The translations under genes and the position numbers were made by a program. Below the pieces are notes generated by a model. It ran no database searches, was not told where the DNA came from, and saw nothing but the letters and a program-made list of their open reading frames with translations. 8,580 nucleotides of DNA from positions 24,556-33,135 of the forward strand of contig DITI01000016.1 in the NCBI GenBank assembly GCA_002422765.1, in the 5' to 3' direction. Shown piece by piece: positions 1 through 7,078 of this stretch. Each line of letters opens with the position of its first letter. Positions within the stretch are counted from its first letter, which is position 1. This DNA is from Candidatus Pacebacteria bacterium UBA6188 (GTDB lineage: Bacteria > Patescibacteriota > Microgenomatia > UBA1400 > PJMF01).

Positions 1-342
1 ATGGATAATCCTGTTATTTGTGGCGTAGGTAATATTTATGCCAGCGAATCTTTGTTTGCAACTGGCATCAATCCAACAAAATCGGCCAAAGAAATTAGCA
101 AAAAAGAAATGACAGTTTTACTCAAAGCAATGCAAAAAATCATTGCTCGCTCCACGCAGCTAGGCGGAACAACTTTTGATGGTAAATATGTAGGAGTTGA
201 TGGCTTTGCTGGTGGTTTTCAAAAAGAATTGAAAGTTTATGGTCGAGATGGTCAGGCTTGTTTAAATTGCGGTCAGGTAATTAACAAAATCAAACAAGGT
301 GGTAGGGGGACTTTCTTTTGCCCAAGCTGTCAAAAACATTAA
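1..342 (+). CDS. mutM: Formamidopyrimidine-DNA glycosylase, C-terminal part (5' end outside window)
   Basis: This is the C-terminal part of the Fpg/MutM/Nei family, base-excision enzymes that remove oxidised purines such as 8-oxoguanine and nick the DNA at the abasic site. The 113 visible residues open in the helix-two-turn-helix DNA-binding domain: GVGNIYASE (8-16) followed by a GINP stretch is a family hallmark. The end is the family zinc finger, with Cys87, Cys90, Cys107 and Cys110 and the conserved GGRGTFFCPSCQ (100-111), whose Arg102 matches the DNA-contacting finger arginine. The ATG at position 1 is not a real start. It lies inside the conserved stretch before GVGNIY, and a complete protein of about 270-280 residues would need about 160 more upstream, including the catalytic N-terminal proline. 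The gene is the only one on the + strand and its stop overlaps the stop of the convergent YibE/F gene. The family call is certain; Fpg over Nei is very likely. Confidence 0.95.
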   Translation: MDNPVICGVGNIYASESLFATGINPTKSAKEISKKEMTVLLKAMQKIIARSTQLGGTTFDGKYVGVDGFAGGFQKELKVYGRDGQACLNCGQVINKIKQGGRGTFFCPSCQKH

Positions 343-1436
343 TGATGGTGTTTATTGGCAACATGATCCTTACCTTCCACAAATAGTGCAGCTAAAAAGG
401 TGCTAATCGGCACGGCCAAAATCAGGCCGATACTGCCAACTAAAGTTCTCACAATTTCATCGGCTATAATTTCATGATTAATTAGCTCAGTAAAAGGCTT
501 GGCGGCGTCATTAAATAGTAGAAGTAAAGGTAAAGATGCTCCAGCGTAAACCAAAACTAAAGTGTTAACCATGGAAGAAATGTGGTCGTGACCAACTTGC
601 ATCGCTCTTTGAAAAATTTCTGTAGCTCTAAGTTCTTGGTTAGCTCCTTTGAGTTGCTCGACAATTGAGGCTTGAGAAACTGTGACGTCATCCAAGACTC
701 CTAGGACACCAATAATAATTCCAGCCAAAAGCAAACCCTGCATATTAATTAAATCTGGATACATGGCTTGTAGGAAACCAGCTTCTTCAGAGGCTAAACC
801 ACTGAGTTTGGCCAAGCTAATAAAGAAATTAGCCAATAAGCCAGTGGTTATGAGGGCCAGAATAGTGCTGATGACAGCAATGGTGGTTTTGCGATTGATG
901 CCGTGAGAAGGATAGAAAGTTGCAGGAATAATAATTAATGAACCAAGAATGGCGATTAGAATTGGGTTTTCTCCGCCAGCAATTTTGGGAAGAATAAAAT
1001 AAATGATAACCACAAAAGAAACAGCCATTCCCAGCAAAGAGCCGATGCCTCGCCATTTGGAAATGATTAAAACCAAAGCAATAAAAATAATAAAAAGTAT
1101 TAGTAAAGCATCAGTGCGAATTTGGTCAGCAATGAGAAAAGTTTCAGCATCAGCCTGATAAATCATAAGCTTATCACCAACTTGATATTCTAGTCGCGGA
1201 TCGAGATTTTGAGCTACAACTTTTTGACCTATTTTTTCACCTTTGCTGGTAACAACCAATTCTAGTTTTTGCCACATTTGGCCCATTTCTTTTTCGCCAG
1301 TAATTTTTTGCTCCAAGATTTCAGTGACAACAGCTTGGTAGTTTTGATTGACAGGAACTTCTTGAGCAAAGGCCTTGTTGCTGGATGACTGCAATGAAAA
1401 TAGAAATAAAAAGACGGCTAAGACAATTTTTTTCAT
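339..1436 (-). CDS. YibE/F-family polytopic membrane protein
   Basis: This 365-residue protein resembles the YibE/F family, multi-pass membrane proteins of unproven function. A signal peptide is visible: Lys2-Lys3, a hydrophobic core at about 4-16, and a likely cleavage site after Ala24 (AFA before Gln25). A soluble domain of about 85 residues follows (25-108), presumably outside the membrane. Then come about seven hydrophobic helices near 109-128, 131-150, 156-175, 184-208, 234-248, 290-308 and 328-353. Polar signatures typical of the family lie between them: HGINRKTT (178-185), GVLDDVTVSQ (246-255) and GHDHISSMVNTL (282-293). The charged and polar residues near membrane segments suggest transport or channel activity, but that is inference. 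The tail ends in HVANKHHH. The ATG shares an ATGA overlap with the transketolase C-subunit stop and has no good Shine-Dalgarno site, so it is probably coupled to translation of that gene. The family call is good; the substrate is unknown. Confidence 0.85.
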   Translation of the reverse strand: MKKIVLAVFLFLFSLQSSSNKAFAQEVPVNQNYQAVVTEILEQKITGEKEMGQMWQKLELVVTSKGEKIGQKVVAQNLDPRLEYQVGDKLMIYQADAETFLIADQIRTDALLILFIIFIALVLIISKWRGIGSLLGMAVSFVVIIYFILPKIAGGENPILIAILGSLIIIPATFYPSHGINRKTTIAVISTILALITTGLLANFFISLAKLSGLASEEAGFLQAMYPDLINMQGLLLAGIIIGVLGVLDDVTVSQASIVEQLKGANQELRATEIFQRAMQVGHDHISSMVNTLVLVYAGASLPLLLLFNDAAKPFTELINHEIIADEIVRTLVGSIGLILAVPISTFLAALFVEGKDHVANKHHH

Positions 1437-2413
1437 AAACTCAATCTTTTTTTCTTGTTTAAAACTAATTTAGCTTTGTTGATAATTTCTAAATAATTAA
1501 AGTGATATTTTTTTAATAAATCTTGATTATTAGCTGACTCGCCAAAGGTATTGTTCATGCCAATGCTTTCCAAAGCAACAGGCTCTTTAATTTCTTGACC
1601 CATAGCTTGAGCGAGACTTTGTGCCACCAAACTAGTTAGGCCAGAGTTAATGTCATGTTCGGCTGCTACGATGACGGCATTAGTTTTTTGACTACTTTTA
1701 ATAATGGCTTGGCGATCTAAAGGTTTAATGGTATGAAAATTAAGTACTTCCACTGACATGCCAATTTTTTCCAATTCCAAAGCAGCTTTAAGGGCTTCTT
1801 GAACCATCAAGCCAGTGGCAAAGATGCTCAGATCTTGACCTTTTTTGAGGACTTGAGCTTGGCCAATTTCTATTTTTGGCAAAGCGCCAAACTTACTTAA
1901 TGGTTCTAAATCAACTCTACCTAGTCTTAGATAGCAGGGTCCAACAATTTGACTAGCCAAAAGAGTGAGTCCTAAAGCCTGATCGGCGTCAGCTGGAACA
2001 AGCACAGTCATTTTGGGTAAAGAAGACATGATGGCCAAGTCTTCAAAAGCTTGATGGGTGGCTCCGTCACCGCCATTGCCAAAACCAGCATAACCCCCGA
2101 CTACTTTGATGTTAAGGCCACTGTAAGTTGCCACTCTGAGTTGATCTAAATTGCGGCCGGGATTGAAAACAGCAAAACTAGCAATGAAGGGGATTTTTTC
2201 AGACAAAGCTAAGCCAGCCCCAACACTCATCATATTTTGTTCGGCTACTCCACACTCAATATATCTAGAAGGAAAGTTTTTTTTGAATTCGCTCAAGCGT
2301 AAAGAATCACTCAAATCGGCGCACAGAGCCACAACCTGTGGATTATCTTTGCCGAGTTGGAGCATGGCCTCACCAAAACCATCTCTAGTGGCTTTAAGCT
2401 TAATTTCAGACAA
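1433..2413 (-). CDS. Transketolase, C-terminal subunit (split form)
   Basis: This 326-residue protein carries the pyrimidine-binding and C-terminal domains of transketolase, which moves two-carbon ketol units between sugar phosphates in the non-oxidative pentose phosphate pathway using thiamine diphosphate (ThDP). The proposed catalytic glutamate is Glu58 in GVAEQNM (56-62), which would activate the ThDP aminopyrimidine ring. Other visible motifs are CADLSDS (31-37), GGDGATHQAFEDLA (114-127, His120 in the substrate region) and YLRLGR (161-166). The rest, from about 190, is the smaller C-terminal domain with HDINSGLTSLVAQSL (253-267). The start is TTG at 2413, preceded by TAAGGA with an 8-base gap; translation from there begins MSEIKLKATRDGFGEA, the usual start of split C subunits. 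It overlaps the N-subunit gene by 8 bp, and the two products must assemble to make an active site. A related two-part ThDP enzyme is possible, but adjacency to a matching N subunit argues for transketolase. Confidence 0.92.
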   Translation of the reverse strand: MSEIKLKATRDGFGEAMLQLGKDNPQVVALCADLSDSLRLSEFKKNFPSRYIECGVAEQNMMSVGAGLALSEKIPFIASFAVFNPGRNLDQLRVATYSGLNIKVVGGYAGFGNGGDGATHQAFEDLAIMSSLPKMTVLVPADADQALGLTLLASQIVGPCYLRLGRVDLEPLSKFGALPKIEIGQAQVLKKGQDLSIFATGLMVQEALKAALELEKIGMSVEVLNFHTIKPLDRQAIIKSSQKTNAVIVAAEHDINSGLTSLVAQSLAQAMGQEIKEPVALESIGMNNTFGESANNQDLLKKYHFNYLEIINKAKLVLNKKKRLSL

Positions 2414-3257
2414 GGTTTTTTTCCTTAATTGCTAATTCCTTAATGGCTTGTTGATATTCACTTTCACTTGGTACTCGACCGTGCCAGCGATAATCTTTTT
2501 CCATAAATGACACTCCTTTACCTGGAATGCTGTGGGCTAAAATAATCGTGTTTTGTTTTTCTAATTTAGCTTGCTCGATTTTTTGAAAAATATTTTCGAA
2601 ATCATGGGCGTCCATCTCTAAAACTTTAAAGCCAAAGCTCATCAGTTTTAACTTGAGATTGCCTAAGCTCATCACATCTTTGGTAACTCCAGAAATTTGA
2701 ATTTGATTGTAATCGATGATGCCAATTAAGTTATTCAACTTATGATGAATAATAAATTGATAGGCCTCCCAAATTTGACCTTCTTGTTGTTCGCCATCAC
2801 TCATTAGACAGAAAACTTTGTTTTTCTTTTGATCCATCTTGAGGGCAATTGCCATGCCAGCTGCTTGGGAAAGACCTTGACCGAGAGGGCCAGAGCTATT
2901 CTCCACTCCAGGTAAACGATGTTTTGGATTGAAAGTAAAATGAGGGTGGCCTTGTAAACGAGAATTGAGTTGGCGAAAAGTGAGCAATTCTTCTTTGGGA
3001 AAATATCCAACTTTAGCTAAAGTAGCGTATAAAACTGGACTGATGTGGCCATTGCTTAGAAATAAATAATCGCGTTTATCCCAAGTTGGTCTTTTTGGGT
3101 CGTAGCGCAATAATTTACCCACAAAAAGCGCAGCAAAGACGTCAGTCATTCCTAGTGAACCACCAGGATGGCCACTTTGAGCATGATAAATCATTTTCAA
3201 AATATCTTGGCGAATTTGCCAGGCAGCTTTGCTGACAGATTTATAATCGGCAGGCAT
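2406..3257 (-). CDS. Transketolase, N-terminal subunit (split form)
   Basis: This 283-residue protein is the diphosphate-binding half of a split transketolase. Motifs in order are SGHPGGSLG (28-36, His30 in the active site), LSNGHISPVLYA (68-79, with His71), GVENSSGPLGQGLS (117-130) and the ThDP/metal motif from SDGEQQEGQIWEA (153-165) to NNLIGIIDYNQIQ (175-187). In that motif Asp154 and Asn184 would bind the metal. The usual first Gly of GDG is Ser153, a mild variation. The conserved WHGRVP near the end (258-263) is also present. Length fits a free N subunit of about 270-290 residues, whereas a fused enzyme has over 600. The ATG at 3257 keeps the normal N-terminal helix but has no clear Shine-Dalgarno site. 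It lies 7 bp after the dnaE stop, so reinitiation or coupling from dnaE is likely. Its last 8 bases overlap the C-subunit gene. The function call is very secure. Confidence 0.94.
   Translation of the reverse strand: MPADYKSVSKAAWQIRQDILKMIYHAQSGHPGGSLGMTDVFAALFVGKLLRYDPKRPTWDKRDYLFLSNGHISPVLYATLAKVGYFPKEELLTFRQLNSRLQGHPHFTFNPKHRLPGVENSSGPLGQGLSQAAGMAIALKMDQKKNKVFCLMSDGEQQEGQIWEAYQFIIHHKLNNLIGIIDYNQIQISGVTKDVMSLGNLKLKLMSFGFKVLEMDAHDFENIFQKIEQAKLEKQNTIILAHSIPGKGVSFMEKDYRWHGRVPSESEYQQAIKELAIKEKNLV
2422..2427 (-). promoter_or_regulatory. Ribosome binding site of the transketolase C subunit (supports TTG start)
   Basis: On the - strand TAAGGA lies eight bases before the TTG at 2413, inside the last codons of the N-subunit gene. 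The frame stays open further upstream without a better start, so this site is the main reason for choosing TTG. Most of the spacer is an A7 run. Confidence 0.65.
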
Positions 3258-3264
3258 AATTTTT

Positions 3265-6200
3265 CTAAGTCAAAAGCTCTTCAATTTTTTTGATTAGGCT
3301 TTCATTATAGTTGACTTTGTAAGGCAAAACTATTCTTTCTGGTTTGGCGCCATTGGGAATGACGATGACGATTTTTTCATTACCAAGGTTTGCCTTGAGT
3401 AAGGTGCCAAGTTTTTTGAGGGTGTCTGGGGTGGTTTTGCGGGGTACAAAAATTTCCTGATAATCATGATCTTTGGCAAATTCCACTTCTTCATCTTTGG
3501 GAATAATAATTTTTTCAGCAATCACTTTAAATTCTTCTTCTTCGTGCTGTACTTTGCCTCTTACCAAAACCACCTGATCCTGTTCTAACTGAAAACCTAA
3601 TTCTTGGTAAGTGCGAGGGAAAATAATCAATTCAACTTTGCCAGTTTGGTCTTCAAGAGTGGCGAAAGCCATTTTTTGACCCTTTTTAGTCATGATTTCT
3701 TTGAAACGACTCAGTAAGCCACCAAAAAGAAAGACCTGATCTTGGCTAAATTCTGGATCAAGTTCGCCAATGCGCATGTTCGATCTTTTGCTGACCAAAT
3801 TTAAGGCGTCGGCTAATGGGTGATCGGTTAGATAAAGACCCAGCAATTCTTTTTCAAAGGAAAGTAGCTCGGCTTCAGAATATTCTTTGATTTGAGGAAA
3901 GCTATCTTTAATTTCGGTGCTTTTCTCACTAACACTAGCAAACAAATGATCTTGGCCATCAATCTCTGATTGAAATTGACCGGCTGTTTGGCGAATAGAT
4001 TCGAGATTTTCCAACATTGAAGCTCTAGTGGCAAAACGATCCATGGCTCCAACTTTAATTAGACATTCCAGAGTAGTTTTATTGACTTTGCGACTATCAG
4101 TGGCTTGGATAAAGTGAGTAAACGAAGAAAAAGCTTTTTCTGTCTGACGAGTTTCAATGATGTTTTCAATAGCTGCTTTACCGACGTGTTTAATGGCGGT
4201 CAAACCAAAGCGGATGGCCATATTTTCTTTAGACTGTTCGTCTGTTTCAATGGTGAAATCTTGTCCTGAAAGATTAATGTCTGGAGCCAAAATTTTAATT
4301 CCCATTTTGCGACAATTTTCAATGGCAACGGCAATTTTTTCATCACGATTCATGCCGTGAGAATTGGATTCAACACTCATTAGCGCAGTCATGTATTCAA
4401 CTGGGTAGTTAGCTTTAAGCCAAGCAGTTTGATAAGCAATCATGGCGTAAGAAGCAGCATGAGCTTTGTTAAAGCCATAGTTGGCAAAAGCTTCAATAAA
4501 GCCCCAGATTTTTTCAGCAGTGGCTTTCTTATAGTCATTTTTAACCGACTCCTCGATGAAGCGTTTTTTGTTGGCGTCTAAGATTTTCTTTTTCTTTTTA
4601 CCAATAGCGCGACGCAACATGTCTGCCTCACCCATGCTATAGCCAGCCATAAAGTGGACAATTTCCAAAATCTGCTCCTGGTAGACCATGATGCCGTAGG
4701 TTTCTTGTAAAAATGGCTTAAGTGATTCATGAGGATACTCAATAGTCTCTGGATTGTGCTTGCCTTCAATAAAGCGTGGAATCAGGTCCATTGGGCCTGG
4801 GCGGTAAAGAGCTACCATAGCAGTAATATCAGAGAAAGTGTTGGGTTTGAGGGATTTGGCGACTCTTCTCATGCCGGCAGATTCGAGCTGAAAGACGCCG
4901 GTAGTTTCGCCAGAAGATAAAAGATCAAAAGTTTTTTTGTCATCTAATGCAATTTGGTCGATGGCAATTTCTTCTTTTTTATATTTTTTAATTAATTTCA
5001 AAGTTTCCTGAATGATAGAAAGATTTCGAAGGCCCAAGAAATCAAATTTTAAAAGACCAACAGCATTGTCATCAATATTACAGTCCATCGAATACATATC
5101 TAACTGAGTAAGGGTTTTACCTGAGCGAGAATCTTTTTGAATGGGGGTGTAGTTGTCCAAGCTTTTGTCAGCGATAATGATGGCGCAAGCATGCATGCCT
5201 GAGTGGCGGATAGTTCCCTCAACTCTAGAGGCTAGATCCATGAGGCGTTTAAATTTTTCTTGTTTATAAAGACTGCCTAATTCTGGAATGGTTTCAATGG
5301 CTGATTTAATCGAAACTTTTTTGCCTGGTTCGTTGGGAATTAATTTGGCAATGCGATCGGGATCTTCATAAGGTAAACCCAAAACGCGGCCGATGTCTCT
5401 AATGGCTACTCTAGCTTCCATACGACCAAAAGTAATCACTGCGGCTACGTGATCTTCGCCGTATTTCTTGGCCACATAGTTAATCACTTCATCACGTTTA
5501 ATATCAGCAAAATCAATATCAACGTCAGGCGGAGTTGGTCTTTCTGGATTCAAAAACCTTTCAAAAGGTAAGCCATGGTGCAAGGGGTCAAGAGTGGTAA
5601 TGTTGAGTGAATAGGAGACAATTGAACCAGCTGCACTGCCTCTACCCGGACCAACGGCAATGCCTTGACCTTTGGCCCAGTTCACAAAGTCCTGGGTAAT
5701 AAGAAAGTAAGCGGCATAACCCTTGTCATTAATAATGCCAATCTCATATTCCAATCTTTTTTCTACTTCAGGGGTGATTTCGCCATATTTCTTTTTGGCA
5801 CCAGCAAAACTCAGCTTATGCAAATAACTTTCGTAAGTTTCTCCTTTTGGCAATTCATAGCTAGGGAAAATTAACTTGCCTGTTGGAATCTCTAAATTAC
5901 AGCTATCGGCAATTTTGACTGTATTAGCAATCGCTTCTGGCAAATCAGCAAAAAGCTCCATCATCTCCTCAGTTGACTTGAGGTAAAAATCTGGCTTATC
6001 GATCATCTTCATGCGTTTCTCATCAGCAATTAGTTTGCGAGTTTGGACGCAAAGTAGTGCATCTTGCGCTTCTGCATCATCTTTTTCTAGATAATGAACG
6101 TCATTAGTAGCAACTAAGGGTAGATTTAGTTGTCTAGCGATTTTGATCAGTTTTTCTCTGAGAATTTGTTCTTTTTCAACGTGAGGGTGGCTTTGTAGTT

Positions 6201-6723
6201 CAATGTAGAAGCGATCTTTAAAAATTTTCTGATAACGCTTGATAATCTCAAGAGCTTGCTCGTCTTTGTCGTCCAAAAGCAAGCGGTTGGCCTGACTACT
6301 CATACAACCACTCAGCATGATAATGCCTTCGTTGTATTTTTCTAAGATCTCATCATCAATGCGTGGTTTGTAAGAAAATCCTTCGAAATTGGCAATAGTG
6401 ACCATCTTCATTAGATTTTGATAACCAGTGTAGTTTTGAGCGAGAAGGGTGATATGGCTTTGGTCGCTGCCCATACGCAGTTGCTTGTCAAAGCGTGATT
6501 TTTTGGCTACATAAAGTTCTGCGCCAACAATTGCTTTAATACCCTCTTTTTTACATTCATTGTAAAAAGAAATGTTGCCGTGCATGTTGCCATGGTCAGT
6601 AATAGCCACGGCAGTTTGACCCAACTCTTTAACTTTTTTGACTAGATCAGCAACTTTACTCAGACCATCCAACATGGAATATTCACTGTGAACATGGAGA
6701 TGGACAAAATCTTGTTTAGACAT
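3265..6723 (-). CDS. dnaE: DNA polymerase III alpha subunit (replicative polymerase)
   Basis: This 1152-residue protein is the catalytic subunit of the chromosomal replicase, close to the roughly 1160 residues of E. coli DnaE. An N-terminal PHP domain (about 5-280) starts FVHLHVHSEYSMLDG and keeps all nine likely metal ligands: His10, His12, Asp19, His44, Glu69, His90, Cys140, Asp208 and His210. The polymerase core follows, with GPGRGSAAGS (358-367), the catalytic aspartates Asp401 and Asp403 in PDVDIDF (399-405) and the third, Asp561, in KFDFLGLRNL. Later come GVFQLES (609-615), VALYRPGPMDLIP (637-649), FNKAHAASYA (751-760), a helix-hairpin-helix region near 839-859, a candidate sliding-clamp motif QDHLF (924-928), and an OB fold near 997-1075. 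The C-terminal 70 residues probably correspond to the tau-binding region. The ATG at 6723 is well fixed, because an in-frame TGA lies six codons upstream. It has no obvious Shine-Dalgarno site. It appears to head the dnaE-tktN-tktC-yibE/F run. Confidence 0.98.
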   Translation of the reverse strand: MSKQDFVHLHVHSEYSMLDGLSKVADLVKKVKELGQTAVAITDHGNMHGNISFYNECKKEGIKAIVGAELYVAKKSRFDKQLRMGSDQSHITLLAQNYTGYQNLMKMVTIANFEGFSYKPRIDDEILEKYNEGIIMLSGCMSSQANRLLLDDKDEQALEIIKRYQKIFKDRFYIELQSHPHVEKEQILREKLIKIARQLNLPLVATNDVHYLEKDDAEAQDALLCVQTRKLIADEKRMKMIDKPDFYLKSTEEMMELFADLPEAIANTVKIADSCNLEIPTGKLIFPSYELPKGETYESYLHKLSFAGAKKKYGEITPEVEKRLEYEIGIINDKGYAAYFLITQDFVNWAKGQGIAVGPGRGSAAGSIVSYSLNITTLDPLHHGLPFERFLNPERPTPPDVDIDFADIKRDEVINYVAKKYGEDHVAAVITFGRMEARVAIRDIGRVLGLPYEDPDRIAKLIPNEPGKKVSIKSAIETIPELGSLYKQEKFKRLMDLASRVEGTIRHSGMHACAIIIADKSLDNYTPIQKDSRSGKTLTQLDMYSMDCNIDDNAVGLLKFDFLGLRNLSIIQETLKLIKKYKKEEIAIDQIALDDKKTFDLLSSGETTGVFQLESAGMRRVAKSLKPNTFSDITAMVALYRPGPMDLIPRFIEGKHNPETIEYPHESLKPFLQETYGIMVYQEQILEIVHFMAGYSMGEADMLRRAIGKKKKKILDANKKRFIEESVKNDYKKATAEKIWGFIEAFANYGFNKAHAASYAMIAYQTAWLKANYPVEYMTALMSVESNSHGMNRDEKIAVAIENCRKMGIKILAPDINLSGQDFTIETDEQSKENMAIRFGLTAIKHVGKAAIENIIETRQTEKAFSSFTHFIQATDSRKVNKTTLECLIKVGAMDRFATRASMLENLESIRQTAGQFQSEIDGQDHLFASVSEKSTEIKDSFPQIKEYSEAELLSFEKELLGLYLTDHPLADALNLVSKRSNMRIGELDPEFSQDQVFLFGGLLSRFKEIMTKKGQKMAFATLEDQTGKVELIIFPRTYQELGFQLEQDQVVLVRGKVQHEEEEFKVIAEKIIIPKDEEVEFAKDHDYQEIFVPRKTTPDTLKKLGTLLKANLGNEKIVIVIPNGAKPERIVLPYKVNYNESLIKKIEELLT

Positions 6724-6739
6724 ATAACCACAAGCTCAA

Positions 6740-6763
6740 TTGACAATAAAAAACAATTGTTAA
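6740..6763 (-). repeat. Imperfect A/T-rich inverted repeat in the dnaE leader
   Basis: On the + strand TTGACAAT (6740-6747) and ATTGTTAA (6756-6763) form an 8-bp inverted repeat with one mismatch and an 8-base spacer. In the - strand transcript this would be a weak A/U stem with a U-rich loop, 17-40 bases before the dnaE start. It could be a protein-binding site, a leader structure or chance in AT-rich DNA. It does not look like an intrinsic terminator, because the U-run is in the loop and not after the stem. Confidence 0.3.
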
Positions 6764-6773
6764 CCTCTGGAAA

Positions 6774-6802
6774 AGTCTAACATTAAAGAAGGAATTTGTA
6801 AA
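6774..6802 (-). promoter_or_regulatory. dnaE: Candidate sigma70-type promoter for dnaE
   Basis: On the - strand TTTACA (6802-6797, five of six to TTGACA) is followed after exactly 17 bp by TAGACT (6779-6774, four of six to TATAAT). It lies just past the stop of the 76-residue gene. Transcription would start near 6767, giving a leader of about 44 bases before the dnaE ATG. The -10 match is modest, so chance is possible in AT-rich DNA; the placement at a 91-bp gap before a long collinear gene run supports it. Confidence 0.35.
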
Positions 6803-6814
6803 ACAACTTGTGAG

Positions 6815-7045
6815 TTATCTAGTCATTAAAACCAGATTTCCTCCAAGATTTGAAACATGAAAAGAATTAGTTATTTGACTAAGTTGTCGATTGAGCCAAT
6901 CTAGGCCAAATTCTGGAGCATCAACTATTGACTTAACCAAGTCGGTTACATCAACAGGCTTATTTCCTTCTCTTTTTTTAAATCTTGATTCTAGTTGAGC
7001 AAAGACGCTCATATCTAAGGTTTCAGCAGTTTCTGCTTTTGACAT
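6815..7045 (-). CDS. Small protein of unknown function (76 aa)
   Basis: I do not recognise this family. The protein is soluble-looking, with no signal peptide, no membrane segment, no cysteine and a single tryptophan (Trp50). Charge is nearly balanced, about ten acidic and nine basic residues. A basic patch (Arg21, Lys23, Lys24, Arg25) precedes a probable helical stretch from about 32 to 58 (DVTDLVKSIVDAPEFGLDW and onward). The tail (62-76) is more beta- or loop-like, with NLGGNLVL. Support for a real gene: an ATG with AGGA five bases upstream, a near-consensus promoter placed about 26 bases before it, and a 231-bp reading frame that fills the gap between gatB and dnaE on the same strand. Both isoleucines are ATA and three of four arginines AGA, which may differ from neighbours, but counts are tiny. 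It is not GatC-like despite following gatB. Function, and any link to replication or to the amidotransferase, is unknown. Confidence 0.65.
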   Translation of the reverse strand: MSKAETAETLDMSVFAQLESRFKKREGNKPVDVTDLVKSIVDAPEFGLDWLNRQLSQITNSFHVSNLGGNLVLMTR

Positions 7046-7050
7046 ATTTT

Positions 7051-7054
7051 TCCT
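7051..7054 (-). promoter_or_regulatory. Ribosome binding site of the 76-aa gene
   Basis: AGGA on the - strand (within TAGGAAA) ends five bases before the ATG at 7045. The spacing is short but workable, and with the promoter upstream it favours this ATG over the internal Met12. Confidence 0.5.
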
Positions 7055-7078
7055 AGGGCAAGCTTAATAAATTACCAA

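Noticed and set aside
1433..2408. Reassignment of TGA as a sense codon, as in some CPR lineages.
   Set aside because: TGA ends both transketolase genes exactly where the family proteins end, and tryptophan is TGG in the gatA tail read here.
4157..4360. Long open frames on the + strand antisense to dnaE, here and elsewhere in the window.
   Set aside because: They lie wholly inside well-identified genes, have no recognisable motifs and no ribosome binding site or promoter context.
6752..6761. Palindrome AACAATTGTT followed on the - strand by T residues, considered as a terminator of the small gene.
   Set aside because: It has no loop and no G/C in a stable stem, and the following T-run belongs to the loop of a larger imperfect repeat.
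6726..6816. AACCACAAG (6726-6734) can pair with CTTGTGAGTT (6807-6816) with one bulge, bracketing the dnaE leader.
   Set aside because: The arms are separated by over 70 bases, one reaches into the stop of the small gene, and a 9-bp match with a bulge is plausible by chance in this composition.
6815..7045. The 76-residue protein as GatC, the third amidotransferase subunit.
   Set aside because: It lacks the GatC N-terminal pattern of two helices with a conserved LARL-type stretch, and it has its own promoter rather than gatAB coupling.
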